Of a stretch of DNA of 64,000 bases, positions 1 through 12,131 are shown piece by piece. The DNA lies in the NCBI RefSeq assembly GCF_003573695.1, contig NC_039365.1:81881089-81945088 (forward strand), read 5' to 3'. Both the position numbers and the translations under genes were made by a program. Numbering within the stretch: the first letter of the stretch is position 1; each line of letters opens with the position of its first letter. This DNA comes from Papaver somniferum. Lineage: Eukaryota; Streptophyta; Magnoliopsida; Ranunculales; Papaveraceae. Below the pieces are notes generated by a model that searched no databases, was not told the origin of the DNA, and saw only the letters and a program-made list of their open reading frames with translations.

Positions 1-1570
1 TGTGAACCCATATAGTTTGGGTGACTTTTTGATTTAGCAGGATTAAGTTCTAGCCCATGTTGGTAGGCTTTATGAAAGGATCATGAGGGGTTCTGATAGA
101 AACAATATGTGAAAAGTCACAATATGTTGAATCGGTTTTGGTTTAGCATAAAAGCATATGTGTTTCGGCGGTTTTCAACTTTTGCTTGCAATTGTTAAAA
201 CCGATTTTTAACCTTTCTCTAGTAAAGGTTGGTTGTTGTTATTCTTTTGTTTTGCATAAGGATGACAACATAATGATATTTCGATATCAATTCTCCCTGG
301 AAGAAGATGCAAACATATTGGAGAAGAGGATGCGAAATTTGAGGTAACAATCTTATTAGTTAATTGTTTTCCTGTTTAAGAAAAGCATGATTATATTTCA
401 TATATTTATTGCTTCTGCTTAACAAAATTTCGGTACAATTTGATGTTTCCATTATTTGTGTATGGATGTGTGTGTGATTCAATTGTTTCCGGTTAAGAAA
501 AACTATTGTTATCTTGCTTTATTGTGTGGTGTCAATTGTTTAGGCTTACAAAATTTTGGTGCAATTGCGGTGCTTTAGGGTCTACGTTGTTTCAATTGCT
601 TCCGGTTGAGGTGAATAATTATGCAAGTTGATTTATCTGGTTTGTATGAATTTTTTATGGCTTAACGAAAGAAAAAGTTTACGGGATGAGTTGTTTAGTC
701 CAATTCGATTCCGGATAAGAGAAACTAAGTTAATTCTGATCTTAGTTAGACTTATCAAAGTGGAGGTTTCGGTTATTCAAGTCTAATTGAATGCCTTAAC
801 AAGAAATACTAGTTAACTAACCTAGTACTTGTCTTGTTTAAAAGTTAAAGGTCTGAATTATATCGATAATTAGAACCTGATGAGAAAAAATATAGTTATA
901 TTTATTTTGGTCTTATCGAACAAAGCGGTTGTATTTGTAAAATCGGTTTAGCAAAGGGACTAAGGTGCTTAGTTGATTTTTGGTTTGCTAAACTATTAGG
1001 GAAAATTACGTCGGGCAATTGTTTCCTTGATAACATATCAAAACAAATTACTTTGTAGTTTCGATTTTGATATTGGTCATCGGAAATGGTGTGTGGAACC
1101 CTCATGCTTAACTCTATAGGTTGCAAGTCTTTTGAGATTTGTAAGATTCTTTTCAGTTTGTCCTCTATTTTTTCGTTTCTTTGTCATTTTGTGACAAAAA
1201 GGGGGAGAAATATATGGAGTAAACAAGTGATACTGGTATTGATTTTATATTGATTGGTATCACTAAGAAAAAGGACAATGGTGCTTAAACGTTTATCTAA
1301 CGAAAGAGGGAAAGCCTAGACTAAGGGGGAGTAACATATCATTACCAAGTGAATAACAAAGACGTGCGGATTTAAAATCTACCTATCTTACCTTTAGGGG
1401 GAGTATTAGCTTTTCTATTATAATGTCAACAGCGGCATTTAAAGGAATGAATGTATACAGGTTATCGTGCTGTTGAATTCAGGAATCAAGCGTATGTGTA
1501 ATGAATTCTTGTAATTTGTTTATCCATATGATGTAAGAGTTTTGTCACTAAAATTGACAAAGGGGGGGAT
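1..1570 (+). mobile_element. 3' internal region of a Sirevirus-like Ty1/Copia retrotransposon (partial)
   Basis: No coding frame of any length is visible. The stretch ends in a series of polypurine tracts on the plus strand (near 1196, 1324, 1395 and 1559), the last directly before TGTTAGAGC, where the LTR begins. Several AAAGGGGGAG-like tracts between pol and the 3' LTR are a known Sirevirus (SIRE/Maximus) trait. The gag-pol part must lie left of the window. Assignment to Copia/Sirevirus is inference from the tracts and LTR ends; no protein domain supports it here. Confidence 0.55.
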
Positions 1571-4366
1571 TGTTAGAGCATACTTCGGTTGAACCCAACA
1601 AGTGTTGGTATGTCAAGTTTGGTTGTCATATTTTAGTGAATCAAAACTCATTTAAAGAGTCGCTTGATTACGTACTAGAGTCAACTTCGTATAGGTTAGC
1701 TTGAAAGTATTAGGATATGAGACATTACAAGTATTGCGAAGACTTGAAGAAGTTAAGAAGTAAGAAGCTACAACGACAACATCATCCTTCCACTTGAGGT
1801 TAGTGATATTTGACTTGAACTGTTTCATTCCTAACGTATCTTTCAAGTCGCGCATATTAAAAACAAAACTGCGAAGCATGATTGAACTCTAGATAGACAT
1901 AGTATTAAGGAATACAATACGAGGTTTATTTCTTAACCATTAAACTTTGTAGTGAAGACATCGACATAATCGTTTACATGTTATTGTGATTATGTATGGG
2001 TATGAGGTGAGGATTTCATCCTAGGAAACAATGTATTTTACATGTGTTTTAAGGAAGTAAATTCATGAACTTGTTTTGTGAATCGAAAAGGAAATCACCA
2101 GGAATTATTGGTATTGTTATTCATTACATATGGTTTGAACAACCAATATTTGTGATTAGTACAACCATTCATGACTTGTTTGTGTTCTTGGTAAAACTAT
2201 TCACAAAGGTCTGACTTATGTATTGGTATGACTTTTATTAGTGAAATCGATCTTAAGTAATCACCTGAGATGGTATGATTGAGTTTGTGCTTTGTGTATG
2301 ACCAACTCTGGGTAAAGGGGAACCGATCCTTGTAAGAGGTGAAACACATCACAAAGGGGAATCGATCCTTGTATGAGGTGCAGCAAGTTTATAGCAGAAA
2401 GGGGAAATGATCCTATGGACATGTGCAACACGTTTTTAGGAAAAGGGGAACCGATCCTATGGACATGTGGAACACATTCAAGTTAGATACCATATATATG
2501 TGGGTAACCGATCCTAGTGCCTAGTCAACCGAATTTTGGAAAGCTAGTGTGACCATGCACATTACTCACATGGAGGTAGAACCGAAACTTTTTTTGGTAC
2601 CGTTAAACCCATGAATTGTGATTGAGTGTTCTTGATAAATCACACAGTTCTTGAAAGTCAGATGAACCAATTCTAAACTTGCTGGAAGTGTGGAAAATCG
2701 GTTTCAAGATTGTAAGTATGAAAGAGGACTTACAAAGTAAGGATGTCGACATACTTTGAACATGTGCAGTAACACTTATCTTTAATTTTTCAAAGTTATT
2801 CCTTAATATCTAAAGGAAGAAAATCCCAGGATCGGAACATATATAAGTTAAGAATCCTTTAATTAAGGTTGTTAATTTTATTTTAGGAAAATGAGAATTA
2901 GTAATGTGCATTTACTAGTTAGAGATTTTTCAAAGATATTTTCGGTCAATATTTTGGACAGAGCATTTCCAGAAATTATGGAAACCGAATATGAGCTTTA
3001 ATGAATATCTTGAGAAAATATTTTCGGTTTTGGAAATTCCTTGGTGTCCAAACTTCCTTGTCTATAAATACTTGAAGTTTGCATTTCTATCAAACTAATC
3101 CTTCGTGACAGCAAACCTCCTCGGTTGTGTTGTTACTGGTGAAGCCGCCTATTTGGAGAGGAGAGTAACCTAATTAGGCGAAGTCTCTTACGTCCGCTCA
3201 GTTTAAAGTCTTCTTTGGGATTGAGAAGCTCTATTAGTACCGTTGGTGGAAACTAGATAATTGCGGTTTATATTTTGTTTTCGATTGATTTGATTGACTA
3301 ACGGTGATTGAACTTTGATTGCACCTAGTTTGTTTATGCTTGAGAATCTTCTCTTCTGATATAAGATTCACTCAAACTAGATCGAAGTTTCGACAGGGAT
3401 CTTTAGACTTTTTGTAGATCTAAAGATGTCTTATCATAATCCATTGTTAACAGATTGATCACAAGAGATTCAAGTTCTTGTGTGCAGGCGTTTATTGACG
3501 ATCTAAGAAGATTTGAAGACAATGGAAGATTTATGATTTGGGATTCATAATCTTTGGTGTGCACAATACTTGTTTCGGTATAGAGGATCCAACTATAGTC
3601 GGTTTATCCTTGTGGTAGATTAGGTTGATTAGTTGTGTAGATCGGCATCAATACAATTCTTTGTGATTAAAAGTATTTATTGAAAAATCTTAACAATTAC
3701 TTCGGTAGTTGAGAATAAGATAGATCTAAGAACTTGACGAAGGAGTTTATTAAGATAAACAGAAAAGCCTTTGTCAAACTCACATCACTTGGTTGAAGAT
3801 AGTTGCTACCAAACAGATTTGTTGTTCCTTTACTGTTTGGAACACGAACCAAAGGAATTGTTCCAAGTACGTGACTTATTCATAAGTTGGAGGCATGGGA
3901 ATACAGACGGAGCTAGGTGAACTATAGGTTTAGTTTCTTGGTCTCAACTATACGAAGTTGGTATATTTTGTATAGCGGCTTAATACTGAGAGTATTCAAT
4001 TCTGGACAAGGTCCCGGGGTTTTTCTGCATTTGCGGTTTCCTAGTTAACAAAATCTTGTTGTGTCATTTACTTTTATTTTCCGCAATTATAATTGTTGTT
4101 ATTATAATTTTTAAAGTAAATTACACAAACGTTAATTCCTATTTACTTGATAAGTAATCCTATTGTGTTTGGTATAAGTCTGAACCTTTTATCAAGTAAA
4201 CTACTTTGTTGTTGTATTTTTTCGATCTCGTATCCATAGACGATCACAAAAAGTGTGAACCGATTAGTTGTATTGTCTCGACTCGGTCCATAAACAATCA
4301 CTTTCGGAGAAAGGACTTATAGGTAGGAAAAGTTTTAGCTTGAGGTATATTTGGGTACCTCGCCTT
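1571..4366 (+). repeat. Copia (Sirevirus-like) LTR, probably the 3' LTR
   Basis: It starts TGTTAGAGCATAC directly after a polypurine tract and ends near TTTTCA. A TATA box (TATAAATA, 3063-3070) stands about 1.5 kb from the start and would drive transcription from R. The U3 part carries short tandem repeats (2314-2516). The 3' half, with GTATAGCGGCTTAATACTGA near 3972, has relatives in this window: inverted at 5112-5908 and 59059-60895, and direct near 10322. The right end was set by aligning it with the ends of those inverted copies. At about 2.8 kb it is long for a Copia LTR, so part of it could be a nested insertion. Confidence 0.55.
2314..2516 (+). repeat. Short tandem repeats in LTR U3 (GGGGAACCGATCCT units)
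   Basis: Five spaced copies of a unit with core GGGGAAnCGATCCT start near 2314, 2353, 2398, 2442 and 2503 (39-61 bp apart), several followed by ATGTGnAACACA. They lie upstream of the LTR TATA box, where reiterated enhancer-like motifs are common in plant LTRs. No regulatory protein is identified. Confidence 0.6.
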
Positions 4367-4815
4367 TTCAATCTCCTTAAATATCCCTAAGAATATTAAG
4401 GTTTGGGAATGCTTCGGAACTAATTTTTCCAACTTTGGAAAGTATTTTCCTCACTTCTTTGAGGCAGGGATCGGTCTTACCCTATATTCCGATGTAGGTA
4501 AGGGATCAGTTCCTACTTGATTCCCAAACTGTTTTGCCCATAATTTTTTCATATGAACTCGGAATGATCTCATTGTTTTTGCATTTTTTTTGTCTCTTAA
4601 TTCTCTAATAACATAGAGCTAAATACTCCTGAATTTGGTCGAGTTCCTCCTGGACCTTAGTCCACGCTCACTTTTATGTCCGTTTCAGCACTCTCTTCGC
4701 TCCTTTTGGATGATTCTACCTAAATAAGTCAAACAAAATAAAACAAGAGTAATACAAGGTAATATGAAATAAACATAGAAAGTACAAGCATGTATAGTAA
4801 ATTATGCACTTATCA
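4367..4815 (-). repeat. Ty3/gypsy-like LTR fragment, minus strand
   Basis: On the minus strand the segment begins TGATAAGTGCATAAT at 4815, a start seen in plant Tat/Athila-like gypsy LTRs, and runs without open frames until it meets the end of the Copia LTR at about 4366. The likely history is a Copia insertion that cut this LTR. There is no second LTR, primer site or protein domain, so the family call rests on the terminal sequence only. The roughly 300 bp from 4816 to 5111 show nothing recognisable. Confidence 0.3.
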
Positions 4816-5111
4816 CATATGTTCTTTTTAACTCTTTAAGGCAAATTCTACTGAAGCTATTAAATACATGCAGAACCTTAATGTTTTGGCAGGAAAATAA
4901 AATTATGCTTGGGTTGGTTATTGTATGAATGATATGGGACCGAACACAACTTAAGTGTCAGTCTTTACGGTGTTTAAATTCTCGATCGGTTCATCAAGAA
5001 CTAGTATTCTCTATAGGAAAAACTTAACTTTAGTCACACCAATACCATTGACCAAGTTGAAATACGTTGGAAATGGATTTTTACTGAGTCTATTATATCA
5101 CCCATAGTTAT

Positions 5112-5908
5112 TGAAATGACGAGGGTACCGAGCACAACAAAATCTTTTTGTTTCAACCTACTATAGACACACCTTGTATAATCTTACAGAATCAATATCT
5201 GGCAAAAGATTGCTTCAACAAGATGTAACTTGGTATATAGATTAAATTCGTGACTGAACCAATCTATGGGATCGTACCAAGTTTGATTGGCATACATGTG
5301 TATTTACTTTATTTATAAAGATAAATAATATAATACAGAAGTGAAGTAAATCACACAACACATAAAATTTGGTTAACGAGGAAAACTGCTTGGCAGAAAA
5401 ACCTGGGTCCAGTTTTGAATATACTCTTAAAGTTAAGCCGTTATACAAATTGACTACCGCGACGTCGAATAGTTGAGACCAAGTAAACTACTCCTAGTTA
5501 TTCAGTTCCTTCAGTATCCCAGCGCCTATAACCAATATAGTCTACGAATATGAATCCTATAGACCACTATCTTAAGTCGCTTTACCTGTTGTGGATACTT
5601 TTGCTCTCACTCTTTTAAATCGTAACATGTAACGGACTAACCTTTTCCAGTAATCATCTCACTGTGTACCTCCCAAACCCGGCAATGGTCAGAGATAAGT
5701 TGGTATAAATGTTCATTCGTTTATTCAATGTAAACTCATTTGGTCAAATATCAACCAAGACAAAGATTATAAAGTAGTGTATCTCGGTGAACAAGCTTTA
5801 TCCAAGAAACTCCACTAGGATAAGAAACTAGACAATCTGTTCGATCTTTCAATAAGCCTGATATCTGTCAAAATAACCTGCTTGTTTTGATCCCATGGAA
5901 TCAAGTGT
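5112..5908 (-). repeat. Truncated Copia LTR (R/U5 side), minus strand
   Basis: The reverse complement matches the 3' half of the 1571-4366 LTR, including a match to the GTATAGCGGCTTAATACTGA block, the run to TTTTTCTGC, and the terminal block ending GTACCCTCGTCATTTCA. It also matches 59059-59530 in direct orientation over nearly 480 bp, for example around GAACCAATCTATGGGATC. The U3 side is missing: at 5909 another LTR starts on the opposite strand. Confidence 0.6.
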
Positions 5909-6540
5909 TGTTAGAGCATTACTCGGTCGAACTCGCATGCGTTGCTATCTCAAGAATTTTTGTCAAGTTTAGTTGTCAAAACTATATGTCTTGATTTCTA
6001 GACTACTTATAGCTAAGTCTCGGACTAGGACAGTTAAGTGTAGGTGAGCTCCAGACTCCACGGCGATCATCTTACGAAGACAGAGAACTACTCAAGGAAC
6101 CAGTGGAACTTCATACGACTAAAAGGTATGTGGATACTTGAACTTATCTATCACTCAAAAGTATACCTCTCTATCTCCTATTCTTGAGACAAAGTCGTAT
6201 AAGTATGATAGTTTTCATACATACATATTTTTTATTTCGAGCTGAGTTTACTCGCCTATCTTTTTCTCGAAAGATATGTTCGTAAGTTTTCGCTTTAACC
6301 ATTTTTCATCTTAACCCGTGACAAAAGTCATGATGACGTTTCAATCTTAAAAATAGCTTTGATGACAATAGTTGTGAATAACGACTGTTGTAACATTATA
6401 GAAGAATGTTTCAATGATTGAAATGTAGAGTTGAGATTACGTAACCAACTATGCATATAAGCATATATAGTGTGTTTGCACATTAGTGTATAAATCCATG
6501 TGCCGGAAACCAAGTGTGTGCATATGTGTGCATATGGTTG
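5909..6540 (+). repeat. Copia LTR U3 start, partial
   Basis: It begins TGTTAGAGCATTACTCGGT, parallel to the start of the 1571 LTR, and shares the following GTCAAGTTT-GTTGTCA block with it. No TATA box, R region or primer site follows in order, so only the first several hundred bases of an LTR are supported and the right limit is approximate. The sequence from 6541 to 7277 has no gene and no family I recognise. Confidence 0.4.
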
Positions 6541-7277
6541 TTTGAGGGTGAAAACGGTTTCTGCTGGTTTTGGTAAATTCGTGTGTGTGGATGAGAAACG
6601 AGTCTAGACCCTAAACAATGTGCTGCATGGGAGTACTTTTGATTCGAGAGATCAATTTGTATAACCCTGGACTAAACCAAGAAATGGTCGTTCCAGGCTT
6701 GCTTCGATCACAAAGTGAAGGAGAAGGGTTGGTCTTAGGGAGGGAAGCGAAGAAAGTGTTGAGACCAGAATAGTTGATTCTGAAGGTGTGGTTTTTTACG
6801 ACTTGTATCAGAAAGTAGAACTGGCTAGCTGAATGAAAAGCTATCAGGTGATTTCTGGATACTGTGTTGCTCTCCTGACCAAAACTTCTTGTTTGGTGGA
6901 AATGGGTGAAACCTATTTATACAAGTCGTAGTAAAACGTACCCTGGTCTCGTAGGAAGTAGAAACGATTGAGTGGTGGAAGAGTGGAGTAACGTGTAACG
7001 TTAGAATTTATGCTTCCATGATGAAGGAAACGTTTACACCATTACTTCTTGCCATTACTAACCGCCCTTCTTCATGACACTTTCTTGTAACGGGAGTATT
7101 GCACGCCGCACGCTGTAAACCGCCAGACCAACACCCTGATGAGTGTTCCCCAGTTTGTGACATGTTTGATGTATCGAGTGTTTTCGTGGAAAACATGTAG
7201 CACTTTGCTACGTGTTGCAAGTTAGAATCAAGAGGCTTACCGCAGGTAAATAGCATATGATGCTAGTAGACTTGCAG

Positions 7278-7766
7278 GCGGCTGGTCGCCTAAAAGTTGC
7301 CACAAGTCTTTCAGTTTGGTGGCAAACTTGGATGGTTGAGATTGCATCTCATGGGGAAAGGTAGCCGTTGATTATGGCTACCTTCCGTTGGCGCCTGACA
7401 ATGGCACAATGGCGTCTTGGTGTATGCCAGTGGCAATGCGACATGGCTCGTGCATGCCAGTGGCACGGTGGAATGGCTAGCATAGATTTTGCATGTGAGT
7501 GGCACGATGGTGCAAGTGGCTCCTGGCGTAGCCATGGCCACTGGATTTAAGCGGCTGGTCGCCTAAAAGTTTCCACAAGTCTTCCAGTTTGGTGGCAAAC
7601 TTGGATGGATGAGATTGCATCTCATGGGGAAGGGTAGTCATTGATTATGGATAACTTCCGTTGGCGCCTTTAGTGCATGCCAGTGGCATTGCGGCATGGC
7701 TGGCATAGTTTGTGCATGCCAGTGGCACGATGGTGCAAGTGGCGCCTGGCGTATCCATGGCCATCG
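7278..7766 (+). repeat. Imperfect tandem duplication, about 273 + 216 bp
   Basis: The segment 7278-7550 is followed at 7551 by a second copy that begins with the same block, CGGCTGGTCGCCTAAAAGTT. The copies share the TTTGGTGGCAAACTTGG and CATGCCAGTGGCACGATGG blocks; the second lacks about 55 bp in the middle. The region is visibly richer in G+C than its surroundings. Short open frames here on both strands have repetitive translations and are not considered genes. It probably belongs to the U3 of an unidentified retroelement. Confidence 0.75.
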
Positions 7767-7904
7767 AAATTTTGGCACGTTGGTGTTAGACCCAAACGTG
7801 GTGTGAAAACATCAGTTTTAACAGCCACATTGTTTGGCTCGGTTGGTGCGACAACTTTGCCTAAATTAGGGTTTGGCGTGTCGAATCCCTAATTAGCATA
7901 TATG

Positions 7905-8030
7905 ACACTAGCATGTGGTAGGTGGCATGTTTGGCATGTGCGATTGGCGTGTTTGGCATGTAATTTGTCATGTGCGCCTGACATGCGCGTTTGGCATGTT
8001 TGGCATGTCCTTTGCATGTTGGCGTGGTTT
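7905..8030 (+). repeat. TTGGCATG short-motif cluster
   Basis: The octamer TTGGCATG and close variants (TTGGCGTG, CTGACATG) recur about ten times in 125 bp, with irregular spacing of 9-20 bp. It lies between the tandem duplication at 7278-7766 and the 80-bp periodic repeat at 8087-8279, so the whole block from 7.3 to 8.3 kb looks like one reiterated regulatory or LTR region. Confidence 0.6.
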
Positions 8031-8086
8031 TGGGAAGCCAGCTTAGTATGGTAACCTCTTGACACAATTTTCACCCTTTTAAAGTT

Positions 8087-8279
8087 GTGGCAGGTTTAGA
8101 GCAACCTGATTGGTCAATGAAAGTAGGGATCCGGCCAAGCATGGGCGTGGCTACCCTTTTGGTGCGCGTGGCAGGTTTAATGCGACCTGATTGGTCAATG
8201 GGGAGTGGGGACGGCAAGTATGGGCCCCGCCACAACTTATGTGCATGTGGCGAGTTTAAGGAGACCTGATTGGTCGAGG
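8087..8279 (+). repeat. Three-copy 80-bp periodic repeat with ATTGG core
   Basis: GTGGCAGGTTTAnnGCnACCTGATTGGTC occurs at 8087-8120, 8168-8200 and 8247-8279 (third copy diverged), spaced 81 and 79 bp. Each holds ATTGG, the reverse of a CCAAT box. Together with the upstream duplication this resembles a retroelement promoter array. From 8340 to about 8840 nothing recognisable follows. Confidence 0.65.
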
Positions 8280-8839
8280 AAAATAGGGTCGGTTTAGGAT
8301 GGGGCGCGGCCGATGGAAAATGGCGTCGGTTGGCCTAAGGCATGGCCACTCCTCTCTTTGCTGCTGCTCCTATCCTGCGACTCCTTGTTTTATGATTCTG
8401 GGCAGGATTTTACATCTGCTAATCCATGACGGATTAATTACCTAGTTTTCCTAGGCTTATTTTCGACAAGCAAGGTCTGATATATTGCGCAAGGCGCAAA
8501 ACCCTAACTTTTGCAAATTAGTCAGGATAATTGATTGAATTCTATGTGTTGACACAGAGTTCTTTTAAGTTCATTTCCATAGAGCAGCATGCTTTCTGAT
8601 TGAATACCTTATGCAAAGACCTTATCCTTGATACTTGGAAATCCGTGCTACTCTAATGCGAGTGAACACAAATTTTCATGCCATATCAACATTAAGAGTT
8701 CAGCTTGGGAACATAGCACAGAAGCATTCAAAGAAACTTATATTAATTGAATGTAGGTAAGGTGCCAAAATTTACAGAATGTCTGGGATTGTTGCTACAT
8801 GCACCATTCTGGGTAAATTTCATAAGAAAATATTGAGTT

Positions 8840-10627
8840 GCTCAATAAATGTGTCAGTGAAGAGGTTGACACTCAGGGTTCCGTTTCCTTACAGAGTGAC
8901 GTCACATTAGATGCAAGGTTTTATAATTTTAACCCTAAGCTAAAATCCACCATCAACAACGGTACTGGTGAAGGAGACGGGTTGGATACGCGTACCAGCG
9001 GAAGTTTTCGAACCGAAAATTTCTGCTGAGTTTGTAAGTTTGCAAACTATTTAACCAGTAGACTTAGGTACGCGTACCCACGGAAGTTTTCGACCGAAAA
9101 TTTCTGTTGAGTTTGTAAACTCAAATCCGGTAGCTATAGTACACGTACCCGTATGCATACCCAAGATGGTTATATTTCTCAAATCGGAAGTCCATGAACT
9201 TAAATAATAAATCAATAAGGAATGCAATCTTTGCAAACCGTGGCTATATTGTCCATCAAGTGATTCAAGTGAATCAAATCGATTTTATTTCAATTATTTC
9301 TATTCATAAAGACCTATAAGCAATTGAACAACTCTTCAACTAGTTCTTTTGAAGTCGTTTGAACTAGTTGTGAAGAAAATGAATACGGTTAATATGAAAG
9401 TGCTCATATGGCTAACCATTGGTTAACTATTTTTGAACCAACTAAGTGTACACGTTTAGGTAAGGTTACTCAAACCTAAATGAAATACATTTCATTTGTG
9501 TGTGATAAGCTAAGTTTCGATCTAACGGTTGAAAAATATTAGCTTGGTTAAATCAGGTTTTTCATCTAACGGTGAATATTGAATGCTTTGTTACCAAGGT
9601 AACTTAGATTGCAAGCCCTGATTTGAAGACTATATAAAGGAGACATCTAACAACTGGAAAAACTAATCCCCACACCTTCTGTGTGATACTAGTTGGTTTT
9701 GCTAGAATCGGTTTTCCTTTAACCTTAGGTTTCTTCTCGAGACCTTGTAGGTTAACGATTGGAAGACTTCATTGGGATTATGAAGCTAGATGAAACTACT
9801 TCTCTTGTAGTTGAGCGATATGATCTTGCCATTTTTTATCGTATGAGTTCAATTGAATAATTGACTTGAGATTATATCTCCGATAGGGAAAGATAAAAGA
9901 AATCACAAACATCTTCGTCTCATCGTTTGTGATTCCACAATATCTAGTTTCGCTAACATACGATTTAGATTATTGTGAGGTGATTGATAATACTAGGTTG
10001 TTCTTCGGGAATATAAGTCCGGTTTATCAATTAGTTCATGTTCACCTTGATTTATCAAAACACGGAACAAAAAATCTTGGGTTTATCTGTGGGAGACAGA
10101 TTTATTTATTATCATAGACTTTTCTGTGTGATACAGATTTGTTTATTAAAGTCTTCTACTTTGGGTCGTAGCAACTCTTGGTTGTGGGTGAGATCATCTA
10201 AGGGAATCAAGTGCGTAGTATCCTGATGGGATCAGTGACATAAGGAGCGCAACTGTACCTTGAATCAGTGTGAGAATGATTAGGTTTCAACTACAGTCCA
10301 GACCGAAGTTAGTTTGTAGTAGACTAGTGTCTGTAGCGGCTTAATACAGTGTGGTGTTCAATCTGGTTGACACTTGGTTGATTGACACTTGGATCTTGGT
10401 CTTTGGTACCATCCAAGTTTATCTCTCTAGCATTTGATAAAGACTCGCAGATTTCCATTTGCTTGAGTAAAGATCAAATCGAGAGATTGAGATATTAACT
10501 CTTTGATATACTTTTATCTAGATTGAGTCTGACTGTCTAGTTGATTCTCTAGAAAGTATATTGTAGTTATTCCATACAGATTGCTAATCGAAATATTGGG
10601 TGAGGTTGTTAGACCCCCGCTTTTTCA
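8840..10627 (+). repeat. 5' LTR of a Ty1/Copia element
   Basis: The right end is firm: CA at 10626-10627 is followed by the primer binding site. A TATA box (CTATATAAAG, about 9630) lies mid-LTR. The 3' part carries the CTGTAGCGGCTTAATACAG block near 10322 that is shared with the other Copia LTRs in the window. The left end was not resolved and is set approximately. Within U3, a 50-bp segment with core GGAAGTTTTCG-CCGAAAATTTCTG is duplicated (8985-9036 and 9067-9118). Confidence 0.55.
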
Positions 10628-10628
10628 A

Positions 10629-10641
10629 TTGGTATCAGAGC
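10629..10641 (+). other. Copia primer binding site (initiator tRNA-Met)
   Basis: TTGGTATCAGAGC follows the LTR end by one base. This is the standard Ty1/Copia primer site, complementary to the initiator tRNA-Met 3' region, and fixes the element's orientation. Confidence 0.85.
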
Positions 10642-10693
10642 AGGCAAACACGTTTAAGACCTCAAAAGTCTGTGTTTGTAGCGATCTGACTCT

Positions 10694-11010
10694 ATGGACA
10701 GAGGTGCTATCTCTATTCACGTACCACCAGTCTTCGATGACTCAAACTACTTATAGTGGAAAATTGCTATGCGAGCTTTCCTTCAAGCACGTGATTTTCA
10801 ATCATGGATATATGTAGTTAATGGCTATGACGCTCCCGTTGTGGCAATAGGTAACGCTACTGTTCCAAAGAATATTGGCGAATACGATGCTGCTGAGATA
10901 CTTGCTGCAAAGCAAAACTCCGACGGTTTGAATGCCATCATACTTGTCATTACCCCAAATCTTTAGCACCATGTGTCAAATTGCACTAGGTTCATCGAAT
11001 CTAGGATATT
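10694..11010 (+). pseudogene. Copia gag start, truncated and broken
   Basis: The frame opening at ATG 10694 reads as a plant Copia gag N-terminus: PPVFDDSNYL, a stop (TAG, near 10754) where family members have an aromatic residue before WK, then WKIAMRAFLQARDFQSW and INGYD-like text, and a further stop near 10964 before HHVSNC. Homology fades at about 11010, so more than 90% of gag-pol is absent. It cannot be expressed as a functional protein. Confidence 0.75.
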
Positions 11011-11483
11011 CTCGTTGATTTTCTGCTGCATTGATGATGATTGATTTGGGCTTTATGACTTAGATTTTCAGATAAAACTCAAAATCGTGCCCTAGATTTT
11101 CAGTTTTTAGTAAAATAAAGACAATGGAACCGAAATTGTGAAAAATAAAGAAGATGAAATTTAAAATCGTACCATAAATTTTCATATTTGATTGAAAATA
11201 AAGAAGATGAAATTGATTTCTAGAAGATAAAAGTAACGCAGATGATTAAAAATTACATATTGTTTTCATGGGTAGCTTGGTAATTTACTATTTTTAAAAG
11301 TTTTTTGAACCATCGATTAAATAATTTCTCCCGCTGGAATATAGGATACGTTGGATCGGGTTTTGTGGTTCAACCATCAAATTTCTCACCTTCTAGGGCG
11401 ATCTTCAATGAGATAGCAAAAATCACTTGGCCGGATTTTTTATTATGTAAATCAATCTTTCAAAAAAAAATAACATTTTCTTT

Positions 11484-11532
<49 letters not shown>

Positions 11533-12131
11533 CAAAAAAAAGAATTTCCCCAAAAACTGGTTAACCATTTTGAAATGATGCCAGCATGCATTTCCTCCCA
11601 ATAGCATTAGTGAGGGTTTGGTGTCAGCAAAGCAAACCCTAATTAACAACGGGGACAAAGCACAAACAAGAAAGAGAAAATGGGGACAAGAATCAACTTT
11701 TGACAAAGATAAAAGTAAAGGTGTGCTTGGACTAAAAGACAAAAATGGCTTTCCTCAACTTAAATATGCTGTTTGACCTTTGTATCCTTATGTCCATCAC
11801 CATCTCCCCATTGGGGGCCCACATTGATATCCAAAACCTTTGTGCCCACCTAATAAAATATATAATATATTTATATATATATATCTATATATCTCCCCTT
11901 CCACTTCCATCCCAAAAGAAACACTTTACATTGAGATTAATATGCAAAATCTGTCTTCAAAGGGGACATAGATGAGACTACAAAAATAAAAGAAAAGAAA
12001 AGAAGAAAAACAGGACAGTGCTGCTGGACATTAAAGACCAAACCCCCAAAACCCCAGGGGGTCTTGTTTTTTCTTTCTTACTAAAACCTTCTATTTTTGC
12101 GCTCTGCTGATGCTAAATAGCCCCATCATCG
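11011..12131. other. 3' flank of the TOPLESS-related gene; AT microsatellite
   Basis: No gene is visible. A (AT)n run occupies about 11487-11527 and a shorter AT stretch 11862-11890. The part next to 12131 is the probable 3' untranslated region and polyadenylation zone of the minus-strand gene; no single poly-A signal stands out. Confidence 0.6.

Noticed and set aside
7311..8269. Several short frames in the GC-richer block
   Set aside because: Repetitive translations arising from tandem DNA repeats, open on both strands.
11305..11742. Overlapping frames with Tyr-Ile repeats on both strands
   Set aside because: Translations of the (AT)n microsatellite.
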